A DNA stretch of 64,000 nucleotides from Clostridium sp. M62/1 (GCF_020736365.1 NZ_CP085988.1:2052001-2116000); one strand, 5' to 3'; shown: positions 16,600 through 25,288, counted from the stretch's first letter. Notes: a model not told the origin generated them from the letters alone. Made by a program: numbers and translations.

Positions 16600-18153
16600 A
16601 TGCTCATTCAGGAAAATCTCGATATACAGGAAAAACTTCGGATATTGTCAGATGCTGCCAAGTATGACGTGGCCTGTACATCCAGCGGAGTCAGGCGAGG
16701 GGGACAGAAAGGATCGCTGGGAAGCGCCAGCGAGGCGGGAATCTGTCACAGCTTTTCGGCAGACGGAAGGTGTATCTCCCTGCTGAAGATCCTGTTTACA
16801 AATCAGTGCATCTATGACTGTAAATATTGTATTAACAGGCGCTCCAATGATACTCTGCGGACAGCCTTTACCCCGGAGGAGGTGTGCAGACTGACCATAG
16901 AGTTTTACCGGAGAAATTATATTGAAGGGCTCTTTTTAAGCTCCGGCATTCTGAACTCGCCTGATCACACGATGGAACAGATTCTGAGTGTGCTGAGAAG
17001 TCTTCGTCTGGAGCACCATTTTAATGGATACATCCATGTAAAGGCAATCCCTGGGGCCTCGCCGGAGCTGATCGAGGCGGCAGGTTTCTTTGCGGATCGT
17101 ATGAGTGTGAACCTGGAGCTTCCCACAGCCGAGGGACTCAGAAAGCTGGCGCCGGGAAAGACCAGAGAAAAAATTCTGATTCCCATGAGACAGATCCAGA
17201 AGGGGATTGTAAGGCAGCTGGAGCAGGAAGGACTCTTGGAGAAGAAGGGCATTTCCTCTTTTAAGGGTGAAGCGCTGCTTCCGGGATATGACAAGAGAGT
17301 GCAGAAGAATACGGATAATCAGGCTTCTGCAGAAAAAAGCAGGCTGCCTCAGGGGCAGAGCACAGTGAGAAAACAGGAAAGGCCCCGCCTCATTCCCGGC
17401 CGCTCTGTTTACGGAAATTACGGACTTGGACGGACTTCGCCCGGAAAGAGAAGCTTCGTTCCTGCCGGACAGAGTACGCAGATTATTGTGGGCGCCACAC
17501 CGGAAAATGATTTTCACATGGTGACGGTGGCAGAGGCTCTGTACCGGAATTTTGGACTGAAGAGAGTGTTTTACTCGGCCTTTGTCCCTGTGAATGACGA
17601 CAGCGCCCTTCCCTCCCTTCCGGGAGGTCCTCCGCTTCTGAGAGAGCACAGGCTTTATCAGGCGGACTGGCTGATGCGCTACTATGGATTTCAGGCATCA
17701 GAGCTGCTCTCCGAAGACAGGCCTAATTTTAATGTCCTCTTAGACCCGAAGTGTGACTGGGCTGTGCGGAATCTGGGCTGTTTTCCAGTTGAGATTAACA
17801 GGGCTCCCTACGGAGAGCTCCTTCGTGTTCCGGGAATCGGAGTGAAGTCTGCTATGAGGATCGTGGCAGCCAGAAAATCTTCTGTCCTGCGCTTTGAAGA
17901 TCTGAAAAAGCTGGGAGTGGTCATGAAGAGGGCTGTTTATTTTATCACGTGTTCCGGGCGCATGATGTATCCTGTCAGGATGGATGAGGACTATATTACA
18001 GGATGCATGATTGGGGAGGAAAAGCTCAGAACCTGGGAGCTGGAGCACCGGGGAATGTATCGTCAGCTCTCCATGTTTGATGATTTTCACCTGGAAAGGC
18101 AGCCTTCTTTGACGCCGCAGGAACAGACGGCTCTGCTCACAGGCGAGATGTAG
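16600..18153 (+). CDS. Putative DNA modification/repair radical SAM protein (TIGR03916-like)
   Basis: 517 aa. The radical SAM cluster motif is CIYDCKYC near residue 75, after ILFTNQ and before RRSNDT. The barrel follows (LFLSSGIL, GYIHVKAIPG, DRMSVNLELP). A variable basic insert lies near residues 235-290. The C-terminus has a helix-hairpin-helix (LLRVPGIGVKSAMRIVAARK), which suggests DNA binding. The pairing with the 18240 gene matches the family linked in bacteria to uracil-DNA glycosylase-like proteins. The start ATG at 16600 has GGAGGT ten bases before it and gives the usual N-terminus (LRILSDAAKYDVACTSSG). The frame is open to 16357, but that part holds the promoter. The exact reaction is not known. 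Confidence 0.85.
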   Translation: MLIQENLDIQEKLRILSDAAKYDVACTSSGVRRGGQKGSLGSASEAGICHSFSADGRCISLLKILFTNQCIYDCKYCINRRSNDTLRTAFTPEEVCRLTIEFYRRNYIEGLFLSSGILNSPDHTMEQILSVLRSLRLEHHFNGYIHVKAIPGASPELIEAAGFFADRMSVNLELPTAEGLRKLAPGKTREKILIPMRQIQKGIVRQLEQEGLLEKKGISSFKGEALLPGYDKRVQKNTDNQASAEKSRLPQGQSTVRKQERPRLIPGRSVYGNYGLGRTSPGKRSFVPAGQSTQIIVGATPENDFHMVTVAEALYRNFGLKRVFYSAFVPVNDDSALPSLPGGPPLLREHRLYQADWLMRYYGFQASELLSEDRPNFNVLLDPKCDWAVRNLGCFPVEINRAPYGELLRVPGIGVKSAMRIVAARKSSVLRFEDLKKLGVVMKRAVYFITCSGRMMYPVRMDEDYITGCMIGEEKLRTWELEHRGMYRQLSMFDDFHLERQPSLTPQEQTALLTGEM

Positions 18154-18239
18154 GCAGAGGAGGCTCAAATTGTGAGGCGCCCCAGGTGAAAAGCAGGATC
18201 GAGGAGAGGGATCACACTTAAAATGCAGGAGAAAATCAT

Positions 18240-19058
18240 ATGATAGTATTTGTGTGCAGGGATGATTTTTACAGTATTCTGTGCGGAATCTACGATGCGT
18301 GGATGAGCCGTGGGGGACATGAAAATGTGAGGCTTGAAACACAGGAGGAGGAGAATGAGGAAACTCTCTGGCTTTTTGCCGAGTACAGGGAGGTGCAGGA
18401 GGCATCCTGGAAGGCAGAGAAGGTGGCGGAAGCGGTCAGGAAAAAAATTTCCCACGAGGCTTACACCTGGATTTATCGGGCGGCCATGAGCTGTGAGAGG
18501 GGGAAGGCGGATAAAATTTACCGCTTTCTGGTCAAAGGCTTTAAAGTGGGCAGAAGAATTGCCGATATGCTAAACGACCCGGATGTAGAGTCTGTATTTT
18601 CCATGAATCGCCAGGTGGCAAATGAAGCCCACCTTCTGACTGGCTTTCTGCGGTTTTCTCAAATGAGGCAGGATCTCCTTGTCTCGGTCATTGGCCCGAA
18701 AAATGACGTGACAGGTATTTTGGCAGATCACTTCTCAGACCGGATGCCGGAGGAGCGGTGGATGATTTACGATGAAAAGAGGGACAAGGCAGCTCTGCAC
18801 GAGCCAGGCCGGAGCTTTCTGCTGGTGACAGGGATTCCCGGACGCTGGAGGGAACATCTGTCTCTGGAAACGGATGAAGCAGAGTTTGAAAGTCTCTGGA
18901 GAGCCTTCCACCAATCGATATCGATCGCCCAGCGGGAAAATTACAAGTGCCAGATAACTCATCTTCCGCTGAGATTCAGGCCTTATATGACCGAGTTCGG
19001 GAGAGGGGACAGTGAAAAACTCTCTGCGCCCGGAAAAAGGGCGGAAGGGAAAAAATAG
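18240..19058 (+). CDS. Probable DNA metabolism protein, radical-SAM partner (TIGR03915/DUF4130-like)
   Basis: 272 aa, starting MIVFVCRDDFYSILCGIYDAW with AGGAG upstream. Recognisable family phrases are AFTYIYR-like AYTWIYRAAMSC, KIYRFLVKGFKVGRRIADML, VFSMNRQVANEAHLLTGFLRF and HFSDRMPEERWMIYDE. This family is named from its fixed place beside the radical SAM/HhH protein and is sometimes fused to uracil-DNA glycosylase. No glycosylase domain is present here. It lies 86 bases behind the radical SAM gene without a terminator between them, so both should be under the LexA-box promoter. The basic tail could touch nucleic acid. Confidence 0.85.
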   Translation: MIVFVCRDDFYSILCGIYDAWMSRGGHENVRLETQEEENEETLWLFAEYREVQEASWKAEKVAEAVRKKISHEAYTWIYRAAMSCERGKADKIYRFLVKGFKVGRRIADMLNDPDVESVFSMNRQVANEAHLLTGFLRFSQMRQDLLVSVIGPKNDVTGILADHFSDRMPEERWMIYDEKRDKAALHEPGRSFLLVTGIPGRWREHLSLETDEAEFESLWRAFHQSISIAQRENYKCQITHLPLRFRPYMTEFGRGDSEKLSAPGKRAEGKK

Positions 19059-19073
19059 TTCTGTTTTTGGGCT

Positions 19074-19117
19074 CTGTGTCCGGCAGTCTTCTGTGGGAAC
19101 AGGAATGCCGGACACAG
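19074..19117. terminator. 12-bp perfect hairpin after the repair operon
   Basis: CTGTGTCCGGCA (19074-19085) pairs with TGCCGGACACAG (19106-19117) around a 20-base loop. No T-run follows, so termination efficiency is uncertain. Confidence 0.5.
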
Positions 19118-19232
19118 GGATATAAGCGGCACGGATATGTCTTGCATGTGTGCAGGCCGCAGGATTCTGTTTCTCATTTCTCCTTCATTTCAGATGGTAT
19201 CTTACGAATTTCTTACACTTCTCTGTACAGGA

Positions 19233-19289
19233 TTGTATTTCAGAATGGTTCATGGTATATTCTGACTGTATTAACACAATTAATACAGT
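19233..19289 (+). promoter_or_regulatory. Promoter and palindromic operator of the GntR/ABC operon
   Basis: TTGTAT (19233-19238), 17-base spacer, TATATT (19256-19261). Directly after the -10 lies a perfect inverted repeat of ACTGTATTAA (19265-19274) and TTAATACAGT (19280-19289) with a 5-base centre. It covers the start of transcription and is the likely binding site of the GntR repressor coded 58 bases downstream. Confidence 0.8.
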
Positions 19290-19346
19290 TGATACGAGGC
19301 TGTGCAGCTCTATGAAATCATTGGGCTGACCTGGAAAGGAGTGCGA

Positions 19347-19754
19347 ATGATTCTGATTGACTATAAAGATCGCCGTCCTATCTATGAGCAGGTGGTGGAA
19401 AAAATGGCAGATCTGATGGTTCGGGGAATTCTTCCCCAGGACAGCCAGCTTCCTTCTGTCAGGAGTCTGGCCATGGAGCTGGCTATAAATCCCAATACCA
19501 TACAGAGAGCCTACGCTGAGCTGGAACGCCAGGGGTATATTTACTCTGTCAAGGGAAGAGGGAGCTTTGTGGCAGAAAATCACAGGATACTGGAACAGAA
19601 GAAGAGGGAGGTATACCAGAAGCTGGAAGCTCTGATACAGGATGCCAGAGCAGCCGGAATTACCATGCTGGAATTCCAGGACAGGGTGATTGAACTCTAC
19701 GGAACATTGAGCAGGGCGGACAGAGAAGAGGGAGGAGGAAAAGAGTTTGATTGA
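19347..19754 (+). CDS. GntR-family regulator, YtrA subfamily
   Basis: 135 aa. The N-terminal winged helix reads RRPIYEQVVEKMADLMVRG, LPSVRSLAMELAINPNTIQR and AYAELERQGYIYSVKGRGSF, the standard GntR DNA-binding domain. After it only about 45 residues of helix remain (KKREVYQKLEALIQDARAAG), the short dimerisation tail of the YtrA type. ATG at 19347 is chosen because AAAGGAG lies directly before it. The gene overlaps the following ATPase gene by 8 bases. In relatives this regulator represses its own ABC operon and responds to cell-wall-active agents. Confidence 0.92.
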   Translation: MILIDYKDRRPIYEQVVEKMADLMVRGILPQDSQLPSVRSLAMELAINPNTIQRAYAELERQGYIYSVKGRGSFVAENHRILEQKKREVYQKLEALIQDARAAGITMLEFQDRVIELYGTLSRADREEGGGKEFD

Positions 19755-20646
19755 GGCGGTAAATCTGACGAAACAGTTTGATCAAGTGACAGCAGTCGAT
19801 CACATAAATGCGCGAATAAAAGAGGGAACGGTGTTCGGACTGATAGGAACGAACGGGGCTGGAAAGAGCACCTTTCTGCGTATGGCAGCAGGGATCCTGA
19901 AGCCTGACGGAGGGAGTATTACCCTCGATGACGAAGAGATATTTGAGAATTCGGGAGTGAAAAGCCGTATTTTTTATATCTCTGATGAACCATACTTTTT
20001 TGGAAATGCGGCTCCTAAGGATATGATGGAATTTTATGAGACAGTTTACCCGAAATTTGAGAGAAAAAGGTTTTTGGGACTCCTAAAGGACTTCGGGCTG
20101 AACGACAGAAGAAAAATTTCCACCTTCTCAAAAGGAATGAAAAAGCAGCTTTCTGTCCTTCTGGGGCTCTGTTCCGGCACAGATTATATTTTTTGTGATG
20201 AAACCTTTGACGGACTGGATCCGGTCATGCGCCAGGCGGTCAAGCGTCTTTTTGCAAATGACATGGAAACCAGAAAGCTGACCCCGCTCATTGCATCCCA
20301 CAGTCTGCGTGAATTGGAGGACATCTGTGACCATGTTGGGCTGCTTCACAGGGGAGGGATACTGCTCTCCAGGGATTTGGATGATATGAAACTGAACATA
20401 CATAAGATTCAGTGTGTATTTGCCGAAGATGTGGAACCGGAAGAAATCCATGGTCTGGAGCTTATCCGGACAGAAAAGAGGGGGAGACTTCTGACACTGA
20501 CTGTGCGGGGAAAACGGGAGGATGCCGAGGCAGTCATGGAGATGTACCATCCGATCTTTTTCGAGATGCTTCCTCTTTCTCTGGAAGAAATATTTATCAG
20601 TGAAACGGAGGTGGCTGGCTATGACATCAAAAAACTTGTTTTTTAA
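19747..20646 (+). CDS. ABC transporter ATP-binding protein (YtrB-like)
   Basis: 299 aa. Walker A GTNGAGKST, Q-loop replaced by ISDEPYF-type region, signature FSKGMKKQLSVLLGL, Walker B YIFCDETFDGLDP and switch histidine in IASHSLRELEDI. The first A-type ATPase features (DHINARIKEGTVFGLIG) and the C-terminal 80 residues fit the ABC-2 class. The start is TTG at 19747, with GGAGGAAAAG upstream. It ends inside the permease gene. With the regulator and permease it forms a YtrABC-like export or stress-response module. Confidence 0.9.
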   Translation: MIEAVNLTKQFDQVTAVDHINARIKEGTVFGLIGTNGAGKSTFLRMAAGILKPDGGSITLDDEEIFENSGVKSRIFYISDEPYFFGNAAPKDMMEFYETVYPKFERKRFLGLLKDFGLNDRRKISTFSKGMKKQLSVLLGLCSGTDYIFCDETFDGLDPVMRQAVKRLFANDMETRKLTPLIASHSLRELEDICDHVGLLHRGGILLSRDLDDMKLNIHKIQCVFAEDVEPEEIHGLELIRTEKRGRLLTLTVRGKREDAEAVMEMYHPIFFEMLPLSLEEIFISETEVAGYDIKKLVF

Positions 20647-22945
20647 ACTTCTCAGGGAGCGGGCAAAGCAGAGCCTCTGGCTGATAGCACTTTCCATTCT
20701 GACTGCCTTTTTTGCCTTTCCCGTGGCTTCGGCAGTCCTGACAGGCTATACTCTCGACACAGACAGAATCTCCTCCATGGCAGAGATGTCGGAGGGAATG
20801 CTGACGGTTGAGGCAAGCAGAAAAATGGCCCAGGCCGAGGCGGCAGAAATTTTTTACCATCAGATCGATCCGGCAGGGCCGCTCCTGATTCTGCTTCTGA
20901 CAGCAGGAGCGGTGATCTGCGGACTGGCAGGATTTTCTTATCTGTTTTCGAGAAAAAAGACGGATTTCTACCACAGTATTCCGGTAAGAAGGGAGATGAT
21001 CTTCACTGTTTCCTACGTGTCAGGAATCCTGTACGCGGCAGTTCCCTATCTGGCAGGACTGCTGACAGCGGCAGTTCTCGTGCAGGTGAAGATTATGCCC
21101 TATACCCTTGACTGGGGGAGGATCCTGGCAAGCTTTGGACAGGGGATGGCATTTTATATCCTCTCATACAGTACAGCTGTGGCAGCAGCGATGCTGACCG
21201 GCCACCTGGCAGTATCCGTTTTGGGAACACTTGTGTTTTTCTTTTGGGGACCTGCCATACTCCTGCTGATTCGGGCGTACTGCGGTTATTATTTCCAATC
21301 CTTCTACTATCTGGAAGGGGTGATGGAGAATATTGCGCCGGAGTTTGCCTCTCCGCTTCTTTTCCAGATTGCATCCTCGGGGGAACGAATCGGCATCCGG
21401 GCAGCTGCAGCCCTGGCAGCCGGGCTGGTGATTGGAGGAGTCAGTCTGTTTCTCTACAAAAAACGTCCGTCTGAGACGGCTGGACGGGCGATGGTCTTTA
21501 AGGCCAGCCGGCCGGTTATAAAGATGGCGCTGATGCTCTCTTCAGCTCTCGGTGCCAGCCTGTTTTTCTGCGAGGTGGGAGGCGCAAAGGCATGGGGGAT
21601 CTTCGGTCTTATCTGCGGAATCATTATATCAGACTGTGTCATTGAGGTGATCTACCACTTTGATTTTCGCAGGGCGCTGGCCGGAAAACGGTCAGCGGCA
21701 GCCGGAGCTGTGCTCTCTGTCTTTGTATTCTGTCTGTTCCGGTTTGATCTGGCCGGATTCGACACCTACCTTCCAGACGCGTCAGAGATAGAATCTGTGG
21801 GATTTGAATGCCACAATCTTTACAGCGGGCTCCGAAAGGACAGGGCAACTGTGACCATTACAGAACGCAGGAACGGAGAAATTTCTACCTACAGCAGCTA
21901 CCCGGAAGAGAGGGAGGTTCTGGCGCAGATGACCATCTCCGATCCGGAAACTGTAAAAGCGATCCTCGGGATTGCACAAGGGGGAATCTCTGAAATAAAG
22001 AACAGCAAAAAGCCGGTCCAAACTCCCGAACTGACTGTTAACGGTGCAGAAGGTGAGCCGGAGCGGGTGATGGGAAGAGTGGTTATTCAGTACCACTTAA
22101 AAAATGGGAGAACAGCGACCAGAAATTATTACATGGATTTGTCCAAGGTTTGGGAGGAGGCAGAACTCATCTATGCAAGCCGTGATTTTAAAGAGGAGAG
22201 TTATCCTGTCATGCAGCTGAAGGCAGATGAGATAGCAGGAGCAAATTTTGAGGTATTTGGGATTTACAGCCATGTTGAGGCCGAAAGAGAGAAGATTGCA
22301 GAACTGCTGACTGTATATCAGGAAGAGTTTTACGGTCTGACGCTGGATGAACAGACAGAGGAAGTGCCTCTTGGTTTTATCCAGTTCAAGACCTTAGAGA
22401 TGCAGGAAATAATTGATGAAATCCGGGAGAAGAATGGAGATTATACCTGGTTTAACGATTTTGCCTACTATCCTGTTTATCCTGAGTTTGAAAAAACCGT
22501 GGCTGTCTTAAGGGAAGTCGGGGTGGAGATGGCAGATCGTCTGACACCGGATCGGGTTGAGCGGATTGTGGTCAGAGACAGAGAGTACACGGATGAGCAG
22601 TACAGTGAGAACGCAGGAGCAGTGACTTATGTAGAGGAAGGTATGTCACTGCACAGGACAGGAGAAGAAACTTATCTTGAGATCACATCCAAGGAACGGA
22701 TGGGAGAGATCCTGAAAGCTTCCGGGAGCTACGGAAACTCAGATTTGTGGGAGAGTGATACAAGGTTTGGAATCGAGATTTATCTGGCGCCGGAAAACCA
22801 GGAAAACAGCCACTTTTTCCGGGAAGGGACGGAGGTACTGTACTTTGATTTCGTAAAAGGAAAGATTCCCCAGTTTGTGGCACAAATATTTGAACAGCAG
22901 AAAGAGAATCCGTCAGAGATTGACTTTCCGTCTTTTACAGGATAG
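20621..22945 (+). CDS. ABC-2 type permease with large extracytoplasmic domain
   Basis: 774 aa. Six or more membrane segments lie in residues about 15-385 (SLWLIALSILTAFFAFPVAS, LLILLLTAGAVICGLAGF, YVSGILYAAVPYLAGLL, then LGTLVFFFWGPAILLLI and others). The phrase SRKKTDFYHSIPVRREMIF is the conserved cytosolic loop of this permease class. After the last helix (AAGAVLSVFVFCLFRFDL) comes a soluble C-terminal part of about 380 residues that starts YLPDASEIESVGFE and is probably outside the membrane. ATG at 20621 has GGAGGTGG before it; the frame is open to 20522 only because it overlaps the ATPase gene. Confidence 0.88.
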   Translation: MTSKNLFFKLLRERAKQSLWLIALSILTAFFAFPVASAVLTGYTLDTDRISSMAEMSEGMLTVEASRKMAQAEAAEIFYHQIDPAGPLLILLLTAGAVICGLAGFSYLFSRKKTDFYHSIPVRREMIFTVSYVSGILYAAVPYLAGLLTAAVLVQVKIMPYTLDWGRILASFGQGMAFYILSYSTAVAAAMLTGHLAVSVLGTLVFFFWGPAILLLIRAYCGYYFQSFYYLEGVMENIAPEFASPLLFQIASSGERIGIRAAAALAAGLVIGGVSLFLYKKRPSETAGRAMVFKASRPVIKMALMLSSALGASLFFCEVGGAKAWGIFGLICGIIISDCVIEVIYHFDFRRALAGKRSAAAGAVLSVFVFCLFRFDLAGFDTYLPDASEIESVGFECHNLYSGLRKDRATVTITERRNGEISTYSSYPEEREVLAQMTISDPETVKAILGIAQGGISEIKNSKKPVQTPELTVNGAEGEPERVMGRVVIQYHLKNGRTATRNYYMDLSKVWEEAELIYASRDFKEESYPVMQLKADEIAGANFEVFGIYSHVEAEREKIAELLTVYQEEFYGLTLDEQTEEVPLGFIQFKTLEMQEIIDEIREKNGDYTWFNDFAYYPVYPEFEKTVAVLREVGVEMADRLTPDRVERIVVRDREYTDEQYSENAGAVTYVEEGMSLHRTGEETYLEITSKERMGEILKASGSYGNSDLWESDTRFGIEIYLAPENQENSHFFREGTEVLYFDFVKGKIPQFVAQIFEQQKENPSEIDFPSFTG

Positions 22946-22986
22946 AATAAACTTGAATAGAAATTGCCTGTAAAGGAGGACTTAAA

Positions 22987-23448
22987 ATGGCATTTTTTGA
23001 CGAACTTGGAAAGGCTCTCAGCGGAAAGGGCAAGGAAGCGGCCACGAAAGTCAGAGATTTGACAGAGATTCTTCAGCTGAAGAATAAGCTGTCAAGCGAA
23101 AAAGAAAAGGTGAATAAGGCATATATAAATCTTGGAATGGCTTACTATGACAGACATGAGGCTTCTGCTGAAGAAGAGTATGCCCAGGATTTTGAGACGA
23201 TCCGATCCGGCCTTCTCAGGATTTCCGAACTGGAGGATGAGATTTCATCCCTGGAGGGGACAAGAATCTGTGCAGAGTGCGGGGCGAAAGTGGAAAAAGG
23301 AGCAGCCTTCTGCAGCCGATGTGGAGCCCAGATGCCTCTTAAGCAGGCAGAGCCGGAAACGAAAGAAAGCATGGACGAGGACAGCTCCTGTCAGGAAGAG
23401 GAAAAAGAGTGCGGCTGTTCACAGGAGACAGTGGAAGACAGGCCGTAA
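22987..23448 (+). CDS. Zinc-ribbon domain protein with coiled-coil N-terminus
   Basis: 153 aa. Residues about 1-90 are a helical, probably coiled-coil stretch (LTEILQLKNKLSSEKEKVNK). A zinc ribbon follows with ICAECGAKVEKGAAFCSRCG, i.e. two CxxC pairs. The tail is acidic with three more cysteines (SSCQEEEKECGCSQE). Short proteins of this kind are common in Lachnospiraceae; no function is known to me. AAAGGAGG lies before the ATG. It follows the permease by 41 bases and could be co-transcribed. Confidence 0.8.
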   Translation: MAFFDELGKALSGKGKEAATKVRDLTEILQLKNKLSSEKEKVNKAYINLGMAYYDRHEASAEEEYAQDFETIRSGLLRISELEDEISSLEGTRICAECGAKVEKGAAFCSRCGAQMPLKQAEPETKESMDEDSSCQEEEKECGCSQETVEDRP

Positions 23449-23587
23449 AAAGAGCTGGAGCAGGAAAGGAATCCTGCCTGCCGCTTTCCGCTGGCCAACC
23501 CGCTCGTTATCTCCGGCTTGCAAAGTTAGCAAAAAACGGTTATTATGATACAGAACAGTATATAATTACCGGAGAGGAGAGAACAAA

Positions 23588-23893
23588 ATGGGAGAGTGCT
23601 GCAAAGGAGAGGAGAGACATAAACACAGAAATCTGACGGAGCAGAAGGATCTGATGACGCGTTTAAACAGAATCGAGGGACAGGTCCGCGGCATTAAGGC
23701 AATGGTGGAGGACGAGCGCTACTGTGTGGATATTCTGACACAGGTCTCCGCTGTCCAGGCAGCTCTGAATGGATTCAGCAGAGTGCTCTTATCAAATCAT
23801 ATTAAAACGTGTGTAGTGGATGAGATCGAAGCGGGAAACGCAGAGGAAACTGTGGAGGAACTTTGCAGGACGATCCAGAAGCTCATGAAGTAG
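23588..23893 (+). CDS. CsoR/RcnR-family metal-sensing repressor
   Basis: 101 aa. The family core is plain: LMTRLNRIEGQVRGIKAMVEDERYCVDILTQ and NHIKTCVVDEIEAG, giving the Cys-His-Cys ligands (about C52, H77, C81) typical of Cu(I)-binding CsoR. The N-terminus MGECCKGEERHKHRN adds two cysteines and two histidines, unusual and perhaps a second metal site. GGAGAGGAG lies before the ATG. No copper ATPase or chaperone gene stands next to it, so its targets are elsewhere. The next element is a terminator. Confidence 0.9.
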   Translation: MGECCKGEERHKHRNLTEQKDLMTRLNRIEGQVRGIKAMVEDERYCVDILTQVSAVQAALNGFSRVLLSNHIKTCVVDEIEAGNAEETVEELCRTIQKLMK

Positions 23894-23948
23894 CAAAAGG
23901 TCTGAGGGCGGGCCTGAATAGATAAAAACAGTTCGAGAATAGAAACAG

Positions 23949-23994
23949 AAGCGGACATCAGCAGAATGTGTAAAGTTCTGAGATGTCCGCTTTT
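23949..23994 (+). terminator. Rho-independent terminator after the csoR-like gene
   Basis: AAGCGGACATC (23949-23959) pairs with GATGTCCGCTT (23982-23992), ending in TTTT. The DNA from here to the tRNA genes at 24323 shows no gene; only the tRNA terminator at 24272 is seen. Confidence 0.8.
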
Positions 23995-24271
23995 GCGATC
24001 GGATTCTGATGGGTTTATTGTTCTGGCTGCAGACATTCCGGGCTTTTTTCGCTTATGCAGGTTCTGGCGTGCCTGCATGCTGATGAGACAGCTCGGCGGC
24101 CGGAAAATTTAATCCCCTGTTTGCCGGGAAGCAGCAGAGAGGGAAGGAAGGTTATTCTTCACTGTCCTTCTCTGCCTTATTATCCCCATTTGTCTGTGGG
24201 TGCGGCCTGTATTTATTGTCTTGGTAGGGTTCATAATCGCTATTACACAGAACATCGAAAAAGCAATACTG

Positions 24272-24311
24272 AAAAAGCCGGAAACCCTTGATTTTAAAGG
24301 ATTTCCGGCTT
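24272..24311 (-). terminator. Terminator of the first tRNA cluster
   Basis: On the minus strand AAGCCGGAAATCCTT (from 24311 down to 24297) pairs with AAGGGTTTCCGGCTT (24289-24275) with one mismatch and is followed by a T-run (24276-24272). It lies just behind tRNA-Thr. Confidence 0.8.
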
Positions 24312-24322
24312 ACTTTCTCTTA

Positions 24323-24395
<73 letters not shown>

Positions 24396-24426
24396 AACTG
24401 CAATATTTTATATACTAAAATATCAA

Positions 24427-24498
24427 TGACCTGTCCGGGAATCGAACCCGGGTTTACGCCGTGAGAGGGCGTCGTCTTGACCGCTTGACCAACAGGCC
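24427..24498 (-). tRNA. tRNA-Glu (anticodon CTC)
   Basis: Minus strand, 72 bases. Acceptor GGCCTGT/ACAGGTC, anticodon loop CTCTCAC in the stem ACGCC/GGCGT giving anticodon CTC, T-arm GGGTTCGATTCCC. Identical to the copy at 24955-25026. Confidence 0.95.
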
Positions 24499-24503
24499 GT
24501 AAA

Positions 24504-24577
24504 TCGAGGCGACGTGATTCGAACACGCGACCTCTGCGTCCCGAACGCAGCGCTCTACCAAACTGAGCCACGCCTCG
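24504..24577 (-). tRNA. tRNA-Pro (anticodon CGG)
   Basis: Minus strand, 74 bases. Acceptor CGAGGCG/CGCCTCG, anticodon loop TTCGGGA in the stem CTGCG/CGCAG giving anticodon CGG, T-arm GTGTTCGAATCAC. Identical to the copy at 25031-25104. First gene of the three-tRNA transcript. Confidence 0.95.
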
Positions 24578-24588
24578 ATACGTTTTGT

Positions 24589-24617
24589 ATTATAATCGCT
24601 CTGGGTGAAATTGTCAA
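24589..24617 (-). promoter_or_regulatory. Promoter of the Pro-Glu-Thr tRNA cluster
   Basis: On the minus strand TTGACA (24617-24612), 17-base spacer, TATAAT (24594-24589): a consensus promoter ending 12 bases before tRNA-Pro. The DNA from 24618 to 24922 shows no gene. Confidence 0.85.
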
Positions 24618-24922
24618 CCATATTTTGAAAATAATTTTTTCTATTTTTAAATCAATTAATATAATTCTGCCGAAACCCCTGATACAGCCGGGAGTTTTCC
24701 TGGGATAACTGCATCAAAATAAAATATTGACAGAATAGTTTTTGAATATTAAACAGTTTATCGGGGAAGGGAAGATTTGCTGCGGAAGCAGAAGTCAGAG
24801 CCTGCGCAGTGTATAAATTATATATAGATTTAAAGACAAAAAATGAGGACTGAAAAGGGAGAGCTGAAACAGGGGAAGTATTACAAAAGAGTCAGCGGCG
24901 AAGAAAGGTCAGAAGTTCAGAC

Positions 24923-24952
24923 AAAAAAAGGCTTCTGCATATTGCAGAAGCC
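24923..24952 (-). terminator. Terminator of the second tRNA cluster
   Basis: On the minus strand GGCTTCTGCA (24952-24943) and TGCAGAAGCC (24939-24930) form a perfect 10-bp hairpin with a 3-base loop, followed by seven T (24929-24923). It starts two bases behind tRNA-Glu. Confidence 0.9.
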
Positions 24953-24954
24953 AG

Positions 24955-25026
24955 TGACCTGTCCGGGAATCGAACCCGGGTTTACGCCGTGAGAGGGCGT
25001 CGTCTTGACCGCTTGACCAACAGGCC
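24955..25026 (-). tRNA. tRNA-Glu (anticodon CTC), second copy
   Basis: Same 72-base sequence as 24427-24498, anticodon CTC. Last gene of a two-tRNA transcript that starts at the promoter 25145-25173. Confidence 0.95.
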
Positions 25027-25030
25027 GGAA

Positions 25031-25104
25031 TCGAGGCGACGTGATTCGAACACGCGACCTCTGCGTCCCGAACGCAGCGCTCTACCAAACTGAGCCACGC
25101 CTCG
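25031..25104 (-). tRNA. tRNA-Pro (anticodon CGG), second copy
   Basis: Same 74-base sequence as 24504-24577, anticodon CGG. The spacer to tRNA-Glu is 4 bases here and 5 in the other cluster. Confidence 0.95.
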
Positions 25105-25144
25105 ACAGTAATTTATCAGCTGGCGTTTGCCAGCGACGCTAGTT

Positions 25145-25173
25145 ATATTAGCACAGGTAAAATAAAAAAGCAA
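25145..25173 (-). promoter_or_regulatory. Promoter of the second tRNA cluster
   Basis: On the minus strand TTGCTT (25173-25168), 17-base spacer, TAATAT (25150-25145). A small hairpin CTGGC-GTTT-GCCAG lies between it and tRNA-Pro. Confidence 0.7.
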
Positions 25174-25288
25174 GTACAAATTTCAAAAAAATAAAAAAAA
25201 TAGAAAAAAATGGGAAAATACCTCGAAATCAGTGACACTCTCCGGCCTGCAGCATAAATAAGAGTAGTGAGAAAAAAGGCGGTGGATC

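Noticed and set aside
23132..23548. 138-codon plus-strand frame overlapping the zinc-ribbon gene
   Set aside because: It is Arg/Lys/Trp-rich, out of frame with the clear CxxC zinc-ribbon gene, and has no ribosome site.
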